From the NCBI RefSeq assembly GCF_030816485.1, contig NZ_JAUSYC010000001.1, positions 868,001-932,000 on the forward strand: a DNA stretch of 64,000 bases, given 5' to 3'. The notes beneath the pieces were generated by a model. The model was not told the origin of the DNA. It was given only the letters and a program-made list of their open reading frames with translations, and searched no databases. The position numbers were made by a program, and so were the translations under genes. Positions 41,985 to 50,441 of the stretch are shown piece by piece. The stretch comes from Arthrobacter sp. B1I2. Lineage in GTDB: Bacteria > Actinomycetota > Actinomycetes > Actinomycetales > Micrococcaceae. Each line of letters begins with the position of its first letter. The first letter of the stretch is position 1.

Positions 41985-43355
41985 ATGACGCATCGCAACA
42001 TCCGCAGGTGCCTGCTCGGCACCGCTTTCGCAGGCGGCCTTTTGGCTTTTGGTGGCGTGGCTGCCACCGCAGCGGACACCACTTCCGGGGCTGACGGGCT
42101 CCTGTCCGGCACCCAGGTGGTAGCCCCCATCAACATTCCCATCAACCTCGGCGCCACCTCACTGGGCCTGCTTGGGGACTCCGCCGCGAGCGTTGAAGGC
42201 GCAGGCACGCCCGCAGCGGTACCAGCCCCGGCATCCGCCGCCTCCACCAGCGGAGCGGAGGGGATTCTCTCCGGAACCCAGATCGTCACCCCGGTCACCG
42301 TTCCGATTAACCTCGGCGCCACCTCATTGGGCCTGCTCGGCGACTCGGCCGCGGGCGTTGAGAACACCAGCGCCCCTTCACCCGCTCCGACCCCCACAGC
42401 TTCCACGAGCGGCAGCGACGGCGTCTTCTCCGGAACCCAGATCGTCGCCCCGATCAGCGCACCGGTCAACCTCGGCGCCACCTCACTGGGCCTGCTCGGC
42501 GACTCGGCCGCGGGCGTTGAGAACACCAGCGCTCCTTCACCTGCTCCGACCCCCACAGTTTCCACGAGCGGCAGCGACGGCGTCTTCTCCGGAACCCAGA
42601 TCGTCGCCCCGATCACCGCACCGGTCAACCTCGGCGCTACTTCGCTGGGCCTGCTCGGCGACTCGGCTGCGAGCGCTGAAGGCGTAGGCACCCCCGGTAC
42701 CGCTTCGGCGCCGGCATCTGCTCCGGCACCCGCCGCCTCCACCAGCGGAGCGGACGGGATTCTCTCCGGAACCCAGATCGTCGCACCGATCACCGTTCCG
42801 ATTAACCTCGACGCCACGTCAGTAGGACTACTGGGTGACTCTGCAGCCAGCACGGAAACTAGCGCGCCCGTTGCGGCACCAGCCCCGGCACCCGCCGCCA
42901 CCAGCGGCAATGACGGAATCCTCTCCGGAACGCAGGTCTTCGCACCGATCACCGTTCCAATCTCCCTGGGCGCCACCTCAGTCGGTGTCACGGGCGATAC
43001 GACAGCCATGGTAGTGAACCCCCCGGTCGTCACCTCGCCGCTCGTCACTCCCCCCGTGGTTAATCCCCCGGCCGTCACCTCGCCGGTCGTCACTCCCCCG
43101 GTAGTCACCCCGCCCGTCGTCACCCCGCCCGCAGTGACCCTTCCGGTCGCGGCACTCCCGGCAAGCCAGCCTTCGGCAGGTAGCTCTGAAGTCCGCGCAG
43201 CAACTACGAACGCTGCGCCGACGTCGACGGGCTTCTCTTCCGCCCCAACCGTCCTTGCCAACACAGGCGTCGATACCGGCATGTTGATGGTGGGCCTGCT
43301 GCTCCTTGCCTTCGGAGGAGTGCTGACGCTGGTCCTTCGTCGCAAGCGGAGCTAA
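41985..43355 (+). CDS. Cell-wall anchored protein with six chaplin-like cysteine-free repeats and LAXTG signal
   Basis: A 456-residue surface protein. Residues 1-30 are a signal peptide. Six repeats of about 37 conserved residues begin near residues 34, 88, 141, 195, 254 and 307; each reads roughly SG-x-DG-x-x-SGTQ-x-x-AP-x-x-x-P-x-NL followed by ATSLGLLGDSAA, separated by Pro/Ala/Ser linkers. The pattern resembles chaplin domains, but without their cysteines. A proline-valine stalk (345-390) and a sortase signal LANTG (425-429), a hydrophobic helix and RRKRS end it, predicting cell-wall attachment by a class E sortase. ATG 41985 follows CAGGAGA. Confidence 0.85.
   Translation: MTHRNIRRCLLGTAFAGGLLAFGGVAATAADTTSGADGLLSGTQVVAPINIPINLGATSLGLLGDSAASVEGAGTPAAVPAPASAASTSGAEGILSGTQIVTPVTVPINLGATSLGLLGDSAAGVENTSAPSPAPTPTASTSGSDGVFSGTQIVAPISAPVNLGATSLGLLGDSAAGVENTSAPSPAPTPTVSTSGSDGVFSGTQIVAPITAPVNLGATSLGLLGDSAASAEGVGTPGTASAPASAPAPAASTSGADGILSGTQIVAPITVPINLDATSVGLLGDSAASTETSAPVAAPAPAPAATSGNDGILSGTQVFAPITVPISLGATSVGVTGDTTAMVVNPPVVTSPLVTPPVVNPPAVTSPVVTPPVVTPPVVTPPAVTLPVAALPASQPSAGSSEVRAATTNAAPTSTGFSSAPTVLANTGVDTGMLMVGLLLLAFGGVLTLVLRRKRS
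42084..43013 (+). repeat. Six in-frame tandem repeats in the surface protein gene
   Basis: Units of about 159-177 bases encode the chaplin-like repeats. Units 2, 3 and 4 are nearly identical over long stretches of DNA, which suggests recent duplication or gene conversion; units 1, 5 and 6 are more diverged. All spacings are multiples of three. Confidence 0.85.
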
Positions 43356-43363
43356 TCAGTCCA

Positions 43364-43403
43364 GGGCTGTGGCCTGACTGCACGTGCAGTCAGGCCGCAG
43401 CCC
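43364..43403. terminator. 20-bp hairpin between convergent genes
   Basis: Bases 43364-43383 pair with 43384-43403 with a single G-T wobble, centred on CACGTG. It lies between the surface protein stop (43355) and the GntR stop (43428) and probably serves both. No T-run is present. Confidence 0.65.
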
Positions 43404-43427
43404 GGGCATGAACGAAAGAAATTGAAA

Positions 43428-44087
43428 CTAGGCGTGCGTCGAGCGGATTACGTCGGCGACGCTTTCCAAATGAACCCGCATGGCCTCGGCAGCCGCGTCG
43501 GGGTCATGCGCGCAGACGGCGTCGATGATCGCGAGGTGCTGGGGCAGCGAAACTGCCGGCCGCCCGGGCTGCCGGGCAAGCCGAAACTGGAAGCGCACCG
43601 CCTGGCCGCGGAGCCGATGGATTGTAGCGGCCGCCGTTTGCTGTGCGCTGATCTCGATGACCCTGGCGTGCAGGATCTGGTTGCACTCCGAATAGGAGTC
43701 CCGGTCGCCACGCTCCACGGCATCCTTCATACACCGGGCGAGCTCCTGAAGCTCGGCGGCCTCGTCATCGCTGATCCGCTCGGCCGCTTTCCGGGCACAT
43801 AAAGCCTCAAGGGCAGCACGGACCTCGGTGATCTCCACGGCTTCCTCCACGGAAACCGCGCGTACCCGGGCACCCCGGTTTTGAACCCGCTCCACCAGAC
43901 CTTCCACGGTCAATTCCGCCAAGGCCGCGCGGATGTTTCCCCTGCTGGCCCCATATTCGGCGGCAAGGTCCGCTTCCACCAAGCGCTGGTTCGGCACGAG
44001 GTCCCCGGCCACGATGGCAGACCTCAGCACACCCACCAGTTCAGCAACCGTGAGGGAGCGGCCCGTGATGCCTTCGACGGTTTCCAT
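43428..44087 (-). CDS. GntR family regulator, FadR/FCD subgroup
   Basis: A 219-residue regulator. Residues about 10-75 form the winged helix-turn-helix (LVEADLAAEYGASRGNIRAAL) and residues 85-210 the all-helical FCD ligand domain, with the metal-binding-type pattern of Asp/His (SYSECNQILHARV, LPQHLAIIDA, VHLESV). It is divergent from the gallate/PDC operon starting at 44304. TTGT-N2-ACAA sites stand before both genes, so it most likely represses both and responds to a pathway acid. That ligand is inference. Confidence 0.87.
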   Translation of the reverse strand: METVEGITGRSLTVAELVGVLRSAIVAGDLVPNQRLVEADLAAEYGASRGNIRAALAELTVEGLVERVQNRGARVRAVSVEEAVEITEVRAALEALCARKAAERISDDEAAELQELARCMKDAVERGDRDSYSECNQILHARVIEISAQQTAAATIHRLRGQAVRFQFRLARQPGRPAVSLPQHLAIIDAVCAHDPDAAAEAMRVHLESVADVIRSTHA

Positions 44088-44126
44088 GCCTTGCCACCTC
44101 CATGCCCCTGTTCAGAGCAAGCAATA

Positions 44127-44136
44127 TTGTCAACAA
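44127..44136. promoter_or_regulatory. GntR/FCD-type operator half-site pair, upstream of the GntR gene
   Basis: TTGTCAACAA, an inverted TTGT/ACAA repeat with two central bases, 40 bases upstream of the regulator start. With neighbouring bases it is the mirror image of the site at 44216-44225 (ATTGTCAACAA against TTGTTGACAAT). Confidence 0.6.
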
Positions 44137-44215
44137 CTTTGTACCAGCCTACTTGGCCTTCTCCATCCGGAAGCGGGCGAAGTCGAACCAAACGTAAACA
44201 TAAATGTACAAGAAA

Positions 44216-44225
44216 TTGTTGACAA
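44216..44225. promoter_or_regulatory. GntR/FCD-type operator upstream of the gallate/PDC operon
   Basis: TTGTTGACAA, 78 bases before the tautomerase start, flanked by GTACAAG on the left as the other site is flanked by CTTTGTAC on the right. The arrangement suggests one regulator binding two inverted sites about 89 bases apart. Confidence 0.6.
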
Positions 44226-44303
44226 TCCTGAATGTAACTTGGTTCACTTGAGGCGACGGCGTCGTTTCCGAGGGCGCCCTCCCACATCACCAAAGGACAA
44301 ACC

Positions 44304-45524
44304 ATGGATGAGGGCATTCCCCTGGCGGCCAGCACGGGCAGCGTTAGCGCACTGGCCCCGGACACCAGCTCCGAACCAGGCGATGGCAAGCACCGGGCAG
44401 CCGGACAGACCCCGGTACCGTGCTGGTTCATGCGCGGCGGGACGTCAAAGGGTCCGTTCTTCCGGGGCGCCGATCTCCCCGCTGACATACCCGCACGGGA
44501 CGCAGTGCTGTTGGCGGCAATGGGATCACCGGACCCCCGGCAGATTGACGGGCTGGGCGGCGCCCACCCGTTGACCAGCAAGGCCGGGATAGTTTCCACC
44601 AGCGGCCGGGAAGGCGTGGACCTGGAGTTCCTGTTCGCCCAGCTGCAGCCCGCTGGCGGGACCGTAGACACCACCCCCAACTGCGGGAACATGCTGGCGG
44701 CCGCGCTCCCCTTCGCAATTGAGTCCGGACTTCTAACGCCCGACGGCGACACCACCACTGCCCGCGTCCTCACCTTGAACACGGGCATGGTGGCCGAGAT
44801 TACGGTCCAGACACCCTTGGGAACGGCAGGACGGTACGTCGAATACGCCGGGGACGCCCGGATCGACGGCGTCCCCGGTACAGCCGCACCGGTGACCATT
44901 AACTTCCTGGACACTGCGGGTTCGGTCTGCGACTCGCTGCTGCCCACCGGCAACGTTCGCGACACCGTCGACGTCGCCGGGGTGGGCCCGGTGGACGTGA
45001 CCTGCATCGACAACGGACAACCGCTGGTGATCATCAACGCCGGTGACCTGGGGCGCACGGGGCGGGAGTCCGCCGTCGACCTTAACAAGGACGCCGAGCT
45101 CAAGGCCCGCCTTGAGGATCTGCGTCTGACATGCGGAAAACTCATGGGCCTCGGGGACGTAAGGGACAAGAATTACCCGAAAATGACGCTGGTTTCGCCT
45201 CCCGCTGCGGGTAGTGCAGTCAACACCCGCAGTTTCATCCCGCACGTCTGCCACGAATCCATCGGGGTGCTCGCTGCCGTCACCGCCGCGACCGCCGCAA
45301 TCCTCAAGGGAACCGTGGCACATGACGTGGCCGTCCTCCCGGAAGGCGCAGCGCCCACGGTCTCCGTGGAACACCCCAGCGGCGAATTCACCGTCCAGCT
45401 CGGCCTGGACGCCGAAAACCCCACCAAGGTGGTCAAGTCAGCACTGATCCGCACCGCCCGGCTTCTCATGGCAGGCGCCGTCATGGTTCCCGCACACCTC
45501 TCTTTCCAGGAGCACACACTGTGA
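44304..45524 (+). CDS. galD: 4-oxalomesaconate tautomerase (GalD/PrpF-like)
   Basis: A 406-residue PrpF-superfamily isomerase. The family start PCWFMRGGTSKG appears at about residue 39, TPNCGNMLAAALPFAIE in the middle, and GHPSG-like EHPSGEF near the end. GalD converts the keto to the enol form of 4-oxalomesaconate in gallate breakdown; the following hydratase, aldolase and lactonase support this over a 2-methylaconitate role. The first 35 residues are extra compared with the family, but AAAGGA supports the ATG at 44304. It overlaps the next gene by four bases (GTGA). Confidence 0.87.
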   Translation: MDEGIPLAASTGSVSALAPDTSSEPGDGKHRAAGQTPVPCWFMRGGTSKGPFFRGADLPADIPARDAVLLAAMGSPDPRQIDGLGGAHPLTSKAGIVSTSGREGVDLEFLFAQLQPAGGTVDTTPNCGNMLAAALPFAIESGLLTPDGDTTTARVLTLNTGMVAEITVQTPLGTAGRYVEYAGDARIDGVPGTAAPVTINFLDTAGSVCDSLLPTGNVRDTVDVAGVGPVDVTCIDNGQPLVIINAGDLGRTGRESAVDLNKDAELKARLEDLRLTCGKLMGLGDVRDKNYPKMTLVSPPAAGSAVNTRSFIPHVCHESIGVLAAVTAATAAILKGTVAHDVAVLPEGAAPTVSVEHPSGEFTVQLGLDAENPTKVVKSALIRTARLLMAGAVMVPAHLSFQEHTL

Positions 45525-46546
45525 TTATCGATATCCACGGCCACTACACCACGGCCCCCGCCGCCCTGGGCCAGTGGCGGGACCGGCAGGTCGCCGCGCT
45601 GCAGGACCCCACCCTGGCACCGTCCCCGGCTGACCTGTTGATCTCCGACGACGAACTGCGGGAAAGCATCGAAGCGAACCAGTTGCGGCTCATGGACGAG
45701 CGCGGCATCGACCTCACGGTGTTCTCACCCCGGGCGTCCTTCATGGCCCACCACGTCGGCTCGCTCGAGACCTCCGCCGAGTGGGCTGCGATCTGCAACG
45801 AGCTTTGCCACCGGGTCAGCCAGCTCTACCCGGACCGGTTCGTCCCGGCCGCCATGCTTCCCCAGTCCCCCGGCGTTGACCCCGCCACCTGCATCCCCGA
45901 ACTGACCCGCTGCGTGGAGGAATACGGCGCCGTGGCGCTGAACCTGAACCCGGACCCGTCCGGCGGGCACTGGACCGCTCCCCCGCTGACCGACCGATAC
46001 TGGTACCCGATCTACGAAAAGATGGTCGAGTACGACATTCCCGCCATGGTCCACGTCAGCACCAGCGTCAACCCGGCCTTCCACACCACCGGCGCGCACT
46101 ATCTCAACGCGGACACCACGGCATTCATGCAACTCATCCAAGGCGACCTGTTCGCAGATTTCCCCACCCTGAAACTGGTCATCCCGCACGGCGGCGGGGC
46201 AGTCCCCTACCACTGGGGACGCTTCCGGGGACTGGCCATGGCGCTGGGAAAGCCCGCCCTGGAGGAGCACCTGCTGGGCAACGTCTTCTTCGACACCTGC
46301 GTCTACCACCAGCCGGGCATTGACCTGCTCCTGGACGTCATTCCCACCAGGAACATCCTGTTCGCGTCCGAAATGATCGGCGCCGTCCGCGACATCGACC
46401 CCTGCACCGGACACAACTTCGACGACACGCACCGCTACATTGACGCGGCGGGGTTGAACGAAGCAGACCAGGCGGCCATCCAGGAACACAACGCCCGAAC
46501 CGTCTACCCCCGCCTCAACGCCCTGCTTAAGCAGCAGGGGCGCTAA
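45521..46546 (+). CDS. ligJ: 4-oxalomesaconate hydratase (LigJ/GalB-type amidohydrolase)
   Basis: A 341-residue amidohydrolase-2 family enzyme that adds water to 4-oxalomesaconate to give 4-carboxy-4-hydroxy-2-oxoadipate. It shows the metal-binding IDIHGHY at the start, MVHVSTS, VIPHGGGAVPYHWGRFRGL and the late LFASEMIGAVRDIDP, all characteristic of LigJ rather than general decarboxylases. The GTG start at 45521 overlaps the tautomerase stop. The aldolase follows after 17 bases. Function is well supported by order as well as sequence. Confidence 0.9.
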   Translation: MIIDIHGHYTTAPAALGQWRDRQVAALQDPTLAPSPADLLISDDELRESIEANQLRLMDERGIDLTVFSPRASFMAHHVGSLETSAEWAAICNELCHRVSQLYPDRFVPAAMLPQSPGVDPATCIPELTRCVEEYGAVALNLNPDPSGGHWTAPPLTDRYWYPIYEKMVEYDIPAMVHVSTSVNPAFHTTGAHYLNADTTAFMQLIQGDLFADFPTLKLVIPHGGGAVPYHWGRFRGLAMALGKPALEEHLLGNVFFDTCVYHQPGIDLLLDVIPTRNILFASEMIGAVRDIDPCTGHNFDDTHRYIDAAGLNEADQAAIQEHNARTVYPRLNALLKQQGR

Positions 46547-46563
46547 CAGCCAGGAGAAAAAAT

Positions 46564-47247
46564 ATGCAGGAACTAGGCGTTGTCCACACATCAATCACCC
46601 GCGCAGCAGAGCAGGACGTCAAAGCCCTCTCGGAGTTCGGCGTCCCAACCATCCATGAAGCCATGGGCCGCCTGGGCCTCATGCGCCCCTACATCCGCCC
46701 CGTCTACGCCGGGGCCAGCATGTGCGGCACGGCCGTCACCGTGCTGCTCCAGCCCGGAGACAACTGGATGATGCACGTTGCCGCCGAACAGGTCCAGCCC
46801 GGCGACGTCGTCGTCGCAGCCTGCACCACCGAAAGTGAAGACGGCTTCTTCGGCGACCTGCTCGCCACCTCACTCAAAGCCCGCGGCGCCCGGGGGCTGA
46901 TCATCGACGGCGGCTGCCGCGACGTCGCCACCCTCCAGGACATGGATTTCCCCGTCTTCAGCCGCGCCATCAACTCCAAGGGCACCGTTAAGGCCACCCT
47001 CGGATCCGTGAACATCCCGGTTATCTGCGCCAACGCACTGGTCAACCCGGGCGACGTGGTGATTGCGGACGTCGACGGCGTTGTAGTGGTTCCGGCCGCC
47101 CGTGCTGCGGAAGTAGCGGAAGCGGCCCGTAAACGCGAGGACAACGAAGATGCGAAACGCCTCCGCTTTGCCAACGGAGAACTCGGCCTGGACATCTACA
47201 ACATGCGCGGACCGCTCGAAGCTGCCGGACTGCGGTATGTCGACTAA
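46564..47247 (+). CDS. ligK: 4-carboxy-4-hydroxy-2-oxoadipate aldolase / oxaloacetate decarboxylase (LigK/GalC)
   Basis: A 227-residue RraA-fold aldolase, which splits its substrate into pyruvate and oxaloacetate. The motif GDLLATSLKARGARGLIIDGGCRD (about residues 98-121, split by family numbering) contains the catalytic Arg and metal-binding Asp of the group, and GDVVIADVDGVVVVP follows. The C-terminal region DAKRLRFANGELGLDIYNMR is specific to the HMG/CHA aldolases. CAGGAG precedes the ATG. It is the last common step of the protocatechuate 4,5-cleavage and gallate pathways. Confidence 0.92.
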   Translation: MQELGVVHTSITRAAEQDVKALSEFGVPTIHEAMGRLGLMRPYIRPVYAGASMCGTAVTVLLQPGDNWMMHVAAEQVQPGDVVVAACTTESEDGFFGDLLATSLKARGARGLIIDGGCRDVATLQDMDFPVFSRAINSKGTVKATLGSVNIPVICANALVNPGDVVIADVDGVVVVPAARAAEVAEAARKREDNEDAKRLRFANGELGLDIYNMRGPLEAAGLRYVD

Positions 47248-47299
47248 CGCGGACTCAACCACCCAAACGGACCAACCCGCAGCCGGGCAAAGGAACACT

Positions 47300-48220
47300 A
47301 TGGACACCACATTCACCAAGACACCGGGGTGGCTCGACTGGTACAGCAACCCGTCCACGCCCCGCTTCACGCTTCCGGCCGGCGCGGTAGACGCCCACTG
47401 CCACGTCTTCGGGCCCGGAGCCGAGTTCCCTTTCGCGCCCGAACGCAAATACACTCCGTGTGACGCCGGCAAGGACCAACTTTTCGCCCTGCGCGACCAC
47501 CTGGGCATCAGCCGCAACGTCATCGTCCAGGCCACCTGCCACGGCGCAGACAACAGCGCCATGGTGGACGCGGTCCAGGCCGCCGGTGGCCGCGCCCGTG
47601 GCGTGGCCACCGTCCGCCCGGACATCAGCGATGCCGAGCTCCGGCGACTCGACGCTGCCGGCGTGCGCGGTGTCCGGTTCAACTTCCTGAAAAGGCTGGT
47701 CAACGCGGCGCCCCAGGAGGAGCTGGCGGAAATCGCCCGCCGGATCGCCCCGCTGGGCTGGCACGTGGTCATCTACTTCGAAGGACAGGACCTGGAAGGC
47801 CTGGAAGGTTTCTTCGGGTCCCTGCCCACACCGCTGGTGATCGACCACATGGGCCGGCCGGACGTGACCAAGCCGGTGACCGGCCCTGAGTTCAGCCGGT
47901 TCCTGCGGTTCGTGAAGAACAACGACGTCTGGGTCAAGGTCAGCTGCCCCGAGCGGCTCAGCGTCTCGGGGCCGCCGGCCCTGGAAGGGGAAGCCGAGCC
48001 ATACCGTGACGTCGTCTCGTTCGGCCGCACCGTCGTCGAACAATTCCCGGACCGCGTGCTGTGGGGAACCGACTGGCCCCATCCCAACCTCACCGGCCAT
48101 ATGCCTGATGACGGGCTGCTGGTGGACTACATCCCGCACGTGGCCCCCACAGCTGAACTGCAGCAGAAACTGCTGGTCAGCAACCCCATGAAGCTCTACT
48201 GGCCCGGCGAAAACGCCTAA
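47300..48220 (+). CDS. ligI: 2-pyrone-4,6-dicarboxylate (PDC) lactonase
   Basis: A 306-residue amidohydrolase-superfamily lactonase that opens PDC to 4-oxalomesaconate. VDAHCHVFGP (about 26-35), the conserved FNFLKRLV, VIDHMGRPDV and LWGTDWPHPN match LigI closely; this group works without metal. I chose the ATG at 47300 with AAAGGA ahead; an in-frame ATG at 47237 lies inside the aldolase gene. It links the operon to PDC, an intermediate or imported compound in lignin-derived aromatic breakdown. A 43-base gap separates it from the transporter. Confidence 0.9.
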   Translation: MDTTFTKTPGWLDWYSNPSTPRFTLPAGAVDAHCHVFGPGAEFPFAPERKYTPCDAGKDQLFALRDHLGISRNVIVQATCHGADNSAMVDAVQAAGGRARGVATVRPDISDAELRRLDAAGVRGVRFNFLKRLVNAAPQEELAEIARRIAPLGWHVVIYFEGQDLEGLEGFFGSLPTPLVIDHMGRPDVTKPVTGPEFSRFLRFVKNNDVWVKVSCPERLSVSGPPALEGEAEPYRDVVSFGRTVVEQFPDRVLWGTDWPHPNLTGHMPDDGLLVDYIPHVAPTAELQQKLLVSNPMKLYWPGENA

Positions 48221-48263
48221 CCGGCCGCTCCGACTCCCCTGACCTTTTGCCCCAAGGATTCCA

Positions 48264-49670
48264 ATGATGCATTCCAACGCCGCCAACCGGCTGGACCGGT
48301 TGCCCATTTCCAAATTCCACAAGATCGCCCTGGTGGCCGTCTCGTTTGCCTATTTCTTCGAGTTCGCCGATATCAACAGCTTCGCCACAACCGTTCCGAA
48401 GCTGATCAAGCTGTGGGGCGTCACCGTCAACCAGGTGGCGTACGTGACCTCCGCCTCCTTTGTGGGCATGTTCTTCGGATCGCTCATCGCCAGCTGGATG
48501 GCCGACCGGTGGGGACGCAAGAACGCCCTGGTCATCACCACGCTCTGGTACGCAGCGTTTTCCCTGGTCGCTGCCTTTTCCTGGGACATCGTGTCGCTTG
48601 GCCTCTTCCGCATCCTGACCTCGGCCGGCCTCTCCGCGATGACAGTCGTTGCCGTGATCTACGTCAACGAACTGTTCCCCGCGGCCAAGCGCGGCAAGTA
48701 CCAGGCGTACGCGATCGTCATCGGCATCTGCGGCACGCCGGCCACCAACCTCATCGCCAGCCTGGTGGTTCCCTTGTCGGACTGGACCTGGCGCCTGGTC
48801 TATGTGTGGGGCGCTCTGGGCATCCTCTTCATCCTGTTCACCAAGCGGCTGAAGGAATCCCCGCGCTGGTACGAGAACAAGGGCGATTACGCGAAAGCTG
48901 ACGCCATCCTGAAAGAGATTGAAGCAACGGTCAGCGCAGAGAAGGGTGCACTTCCCGAGCCTGCAGCACCGGTCGAGACCCCCAAAGCCGCCAAGGCACC
49001 CCTGACGCTCCTGCTGCAGAAAAAGTACCTTGCGCCCACCGCCCTGCTGACTATCCTCTGGGTCACCCAGACCATCGGTTTCTTTGGCTACTCCAGCTGG
49101 GCACCGACCCTCCTGTCCAAGGAAGGCTTCAGCGTTGAGAACTCCATCTTCTACGTGGCGCTGACCACCGTCGGCGCACCGCTTGGCTCCTACCTCGCCT
49201 CCCTTGTCACCGACCGGTTCGAGCGGAAATGGTGCCTGGTGGCCTTTGGCAGCGTCATCGCCGTGTGCGGCCTGCTGTACGGGCTCACATTCAACCCTGT
49301 ACTCATCGTCCTGTTCGGCTTCCTGGTCAACATGTTCGAGCGCGGCTACACCGCACTGGCCTACGCCTACTCCCCCGAACTCTTCGACACCAACGGGCGC
49401 TCCATGGGCACCGGCGTATCGTACGGCCTGGGCCGCCTGTCGAACGCCGCCGGCCCGCTGATCATCGCGGCCCTCTACAACGGCAGCGGCTATCAGAGCG
49501 TCTTCTTCTTCATCGCCGGCACATGGATGTTCGGCGCAGTCGCTCTGGCCATCTTCGGCCCCGCCACCCGGAAGGCCCGCCTGTTTGCCGCAACCGGCGC
49601 CAACCCTGCAGCCGGCCCGGTGGACGGAAGCGCCGCCGCCAGCACACGCAAGGGAGTGTCTCAGCAGTAG
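48264..49670 (+). CDS. MFS transporter of the gallate/PDC operon
   Basis: A 468-residue major facilitator with twelve helices and a long central loop (about 200-240). The loop 2-3 motif SWMADRWGRKNAL and the sequence ESPRWYENKG after helix 6 place it in the sugar-porter/metabolite:H+ symporter group, which includes aromatic-acid importers. Encoded right after the PDC lactonase, it probably imports PDC, gallate or a related acid. AAGGA precedes tandem ATG codons at 48264 and 48267. The last 30 residues are Ala/Pro/Gly-rich and probably disordered. Confidence 0.86.
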   Translation: MMHSNAANRLDRLPISKFHKIALVAVSFAYFFEFADINSFATTVPKLIKLWGVTVNQVAYVTSASFVGMFFGSLIASWMADRWGRKNALVITTLWYAAFSLVAAFSWDIVSLGLFRILTSAGLSAMTVVAVIYVNELFPAAKRGKYQAYAIVIGICGTPATNLIASLVVPLSDWTWRLVYVWGALGILFILFTKRLKESPRWYENKGDYAKADAILKEIEATVSAEKGALPEPAAPVETPKAAKAPLTLLLQKKYLAPTALLTILWVTQTIGFFGYSSWAPTLLSKEGFSVENSIFYVALTTVGAPLGSYLASLVTDRFERKWCLVAFGSVIAVCGLLYGLTFNPVLIVLFGFLVNMFERGYTALAYAYSPELFDTNGRSMGTGVSYGLGRLSNAAGPLIIAALYNGSGYQSVFFFIAGTWMFGAVALAIFGPATRKARLFAATGANPAAGPVDGSAAASTRKGVSQQ

Positions 49671-49707
49671 CGTAGGGGCCAACACTAAGAATCAGGGAGG
49701 GCCGCGC

Positions 49708-50436
49708 ATGGCACGCGTTTTCATCACCGGATCCGCGGACGGGCTGGGTCTCGCGACGGCGGACACGCTGCTCCGGGACGGCCACGAGGTGATCGTGCAC
49801 GCCCGGTCTTCCCGGCGGCGCCCCGCGGTCCAGCATCTGCTGGACCGCGGGGCGCAATGCCTTATCGGGGACCTCGCCGTCGCAGAGGAAGTCCGGCAGA
49901 TAGCGGACCAGGCAAACGCAATTGGCGATATCGACGCCGTGATCCACAACGCCGGCGTGCTCAACGGCGCCGCGCTGCTTCCCGTGAACGTGGTGGCCCC
50001 GTACCTGCTGACCGCCCTCATCCCCGGCCCCCGCAGGCTCATCTACCTCAGCAGCGGCATGCACCGCGGCGGGGGCACCGGCCTTGACAACCTGGACTGG
50101 GCGGGACGGACGACGACGGCCTCCTACTCCACAACGAAGCTGCACGTCACTGCCCTGTCGGCGGCGCTGGCCCGCCTGGTGCCGCACGTCGCCAGCAACG
50201 CCGTCGACCCCGGCTGGGTGCCCACCCGGATGGGCGGGCGGTCAGCTCCGGATGACCTGGAACTGGGGCACCGGACCCAGGAGTGGCTGGCCACCAGTGA
50301 TGATCCCGAGGCCCTGGCCAGTGGCGGCTACTGGTACCACCAGCACCGGCAAACGCCGCATCCTGCGGCCAACGACCCCAAGTACCAGGACGCCCTCCTG
50401 GCGCAGCTCGCGGACTACACCGGCGTCACACTCTAG
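49708..50436 (+). CDS. SDR family oxidoreductase
   Basis: A 242-residue short-chain dehydrogenase with ITGSADGLGLA (residues 6-16), NAG near residue 83, and the SYSTTK catalytic motif. The central sheet seems shortened compared with the usual 250 residues, but key residues stay. The substrate is unknown. ATG 49708 follows AGGGAGGG. It lies 37 bases after the MFS gene, so it may be read through from the PDC operon, although no pathway step needs it. A repeat-type terminator follows. Confidence 0.82.
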   Translation: MARVFITGSADGLGLATADTLLRDGHEVIVHARSSRRRPAVQHLLDRGAQCLIGDLAVAEEVRQIADQANAIGDIDAVIHNAGVLNGAALLPVNVVAPYLLTALIPGPRRLIYLSSGMHRGGGTGLDNLDWAGRTTTASYSTTKLHVTALSAALARLVPHVASNAVDPGWVPTRMGGRSAPDDLELGHRTQEWLATSDDPEALASGGYWYHQHRQTPHPAANDPKYQDALLAQLADYTGVTL

Positions 50437-50441
50437 ATCTC

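Noticed and set aside
41985..43355. Repeats read as a CRISPR or mobile repeat array
   Set aside because: The repeats are in frame within one protein gene, differ in length by multiples of three, and code for a consistent domain.
48177..49685. 502-codon minus-strand frame opposite the MFS gene
   Set aside because: Shadow frame; the plus-strand MFS protein has conserved motifs and a ribosome site.
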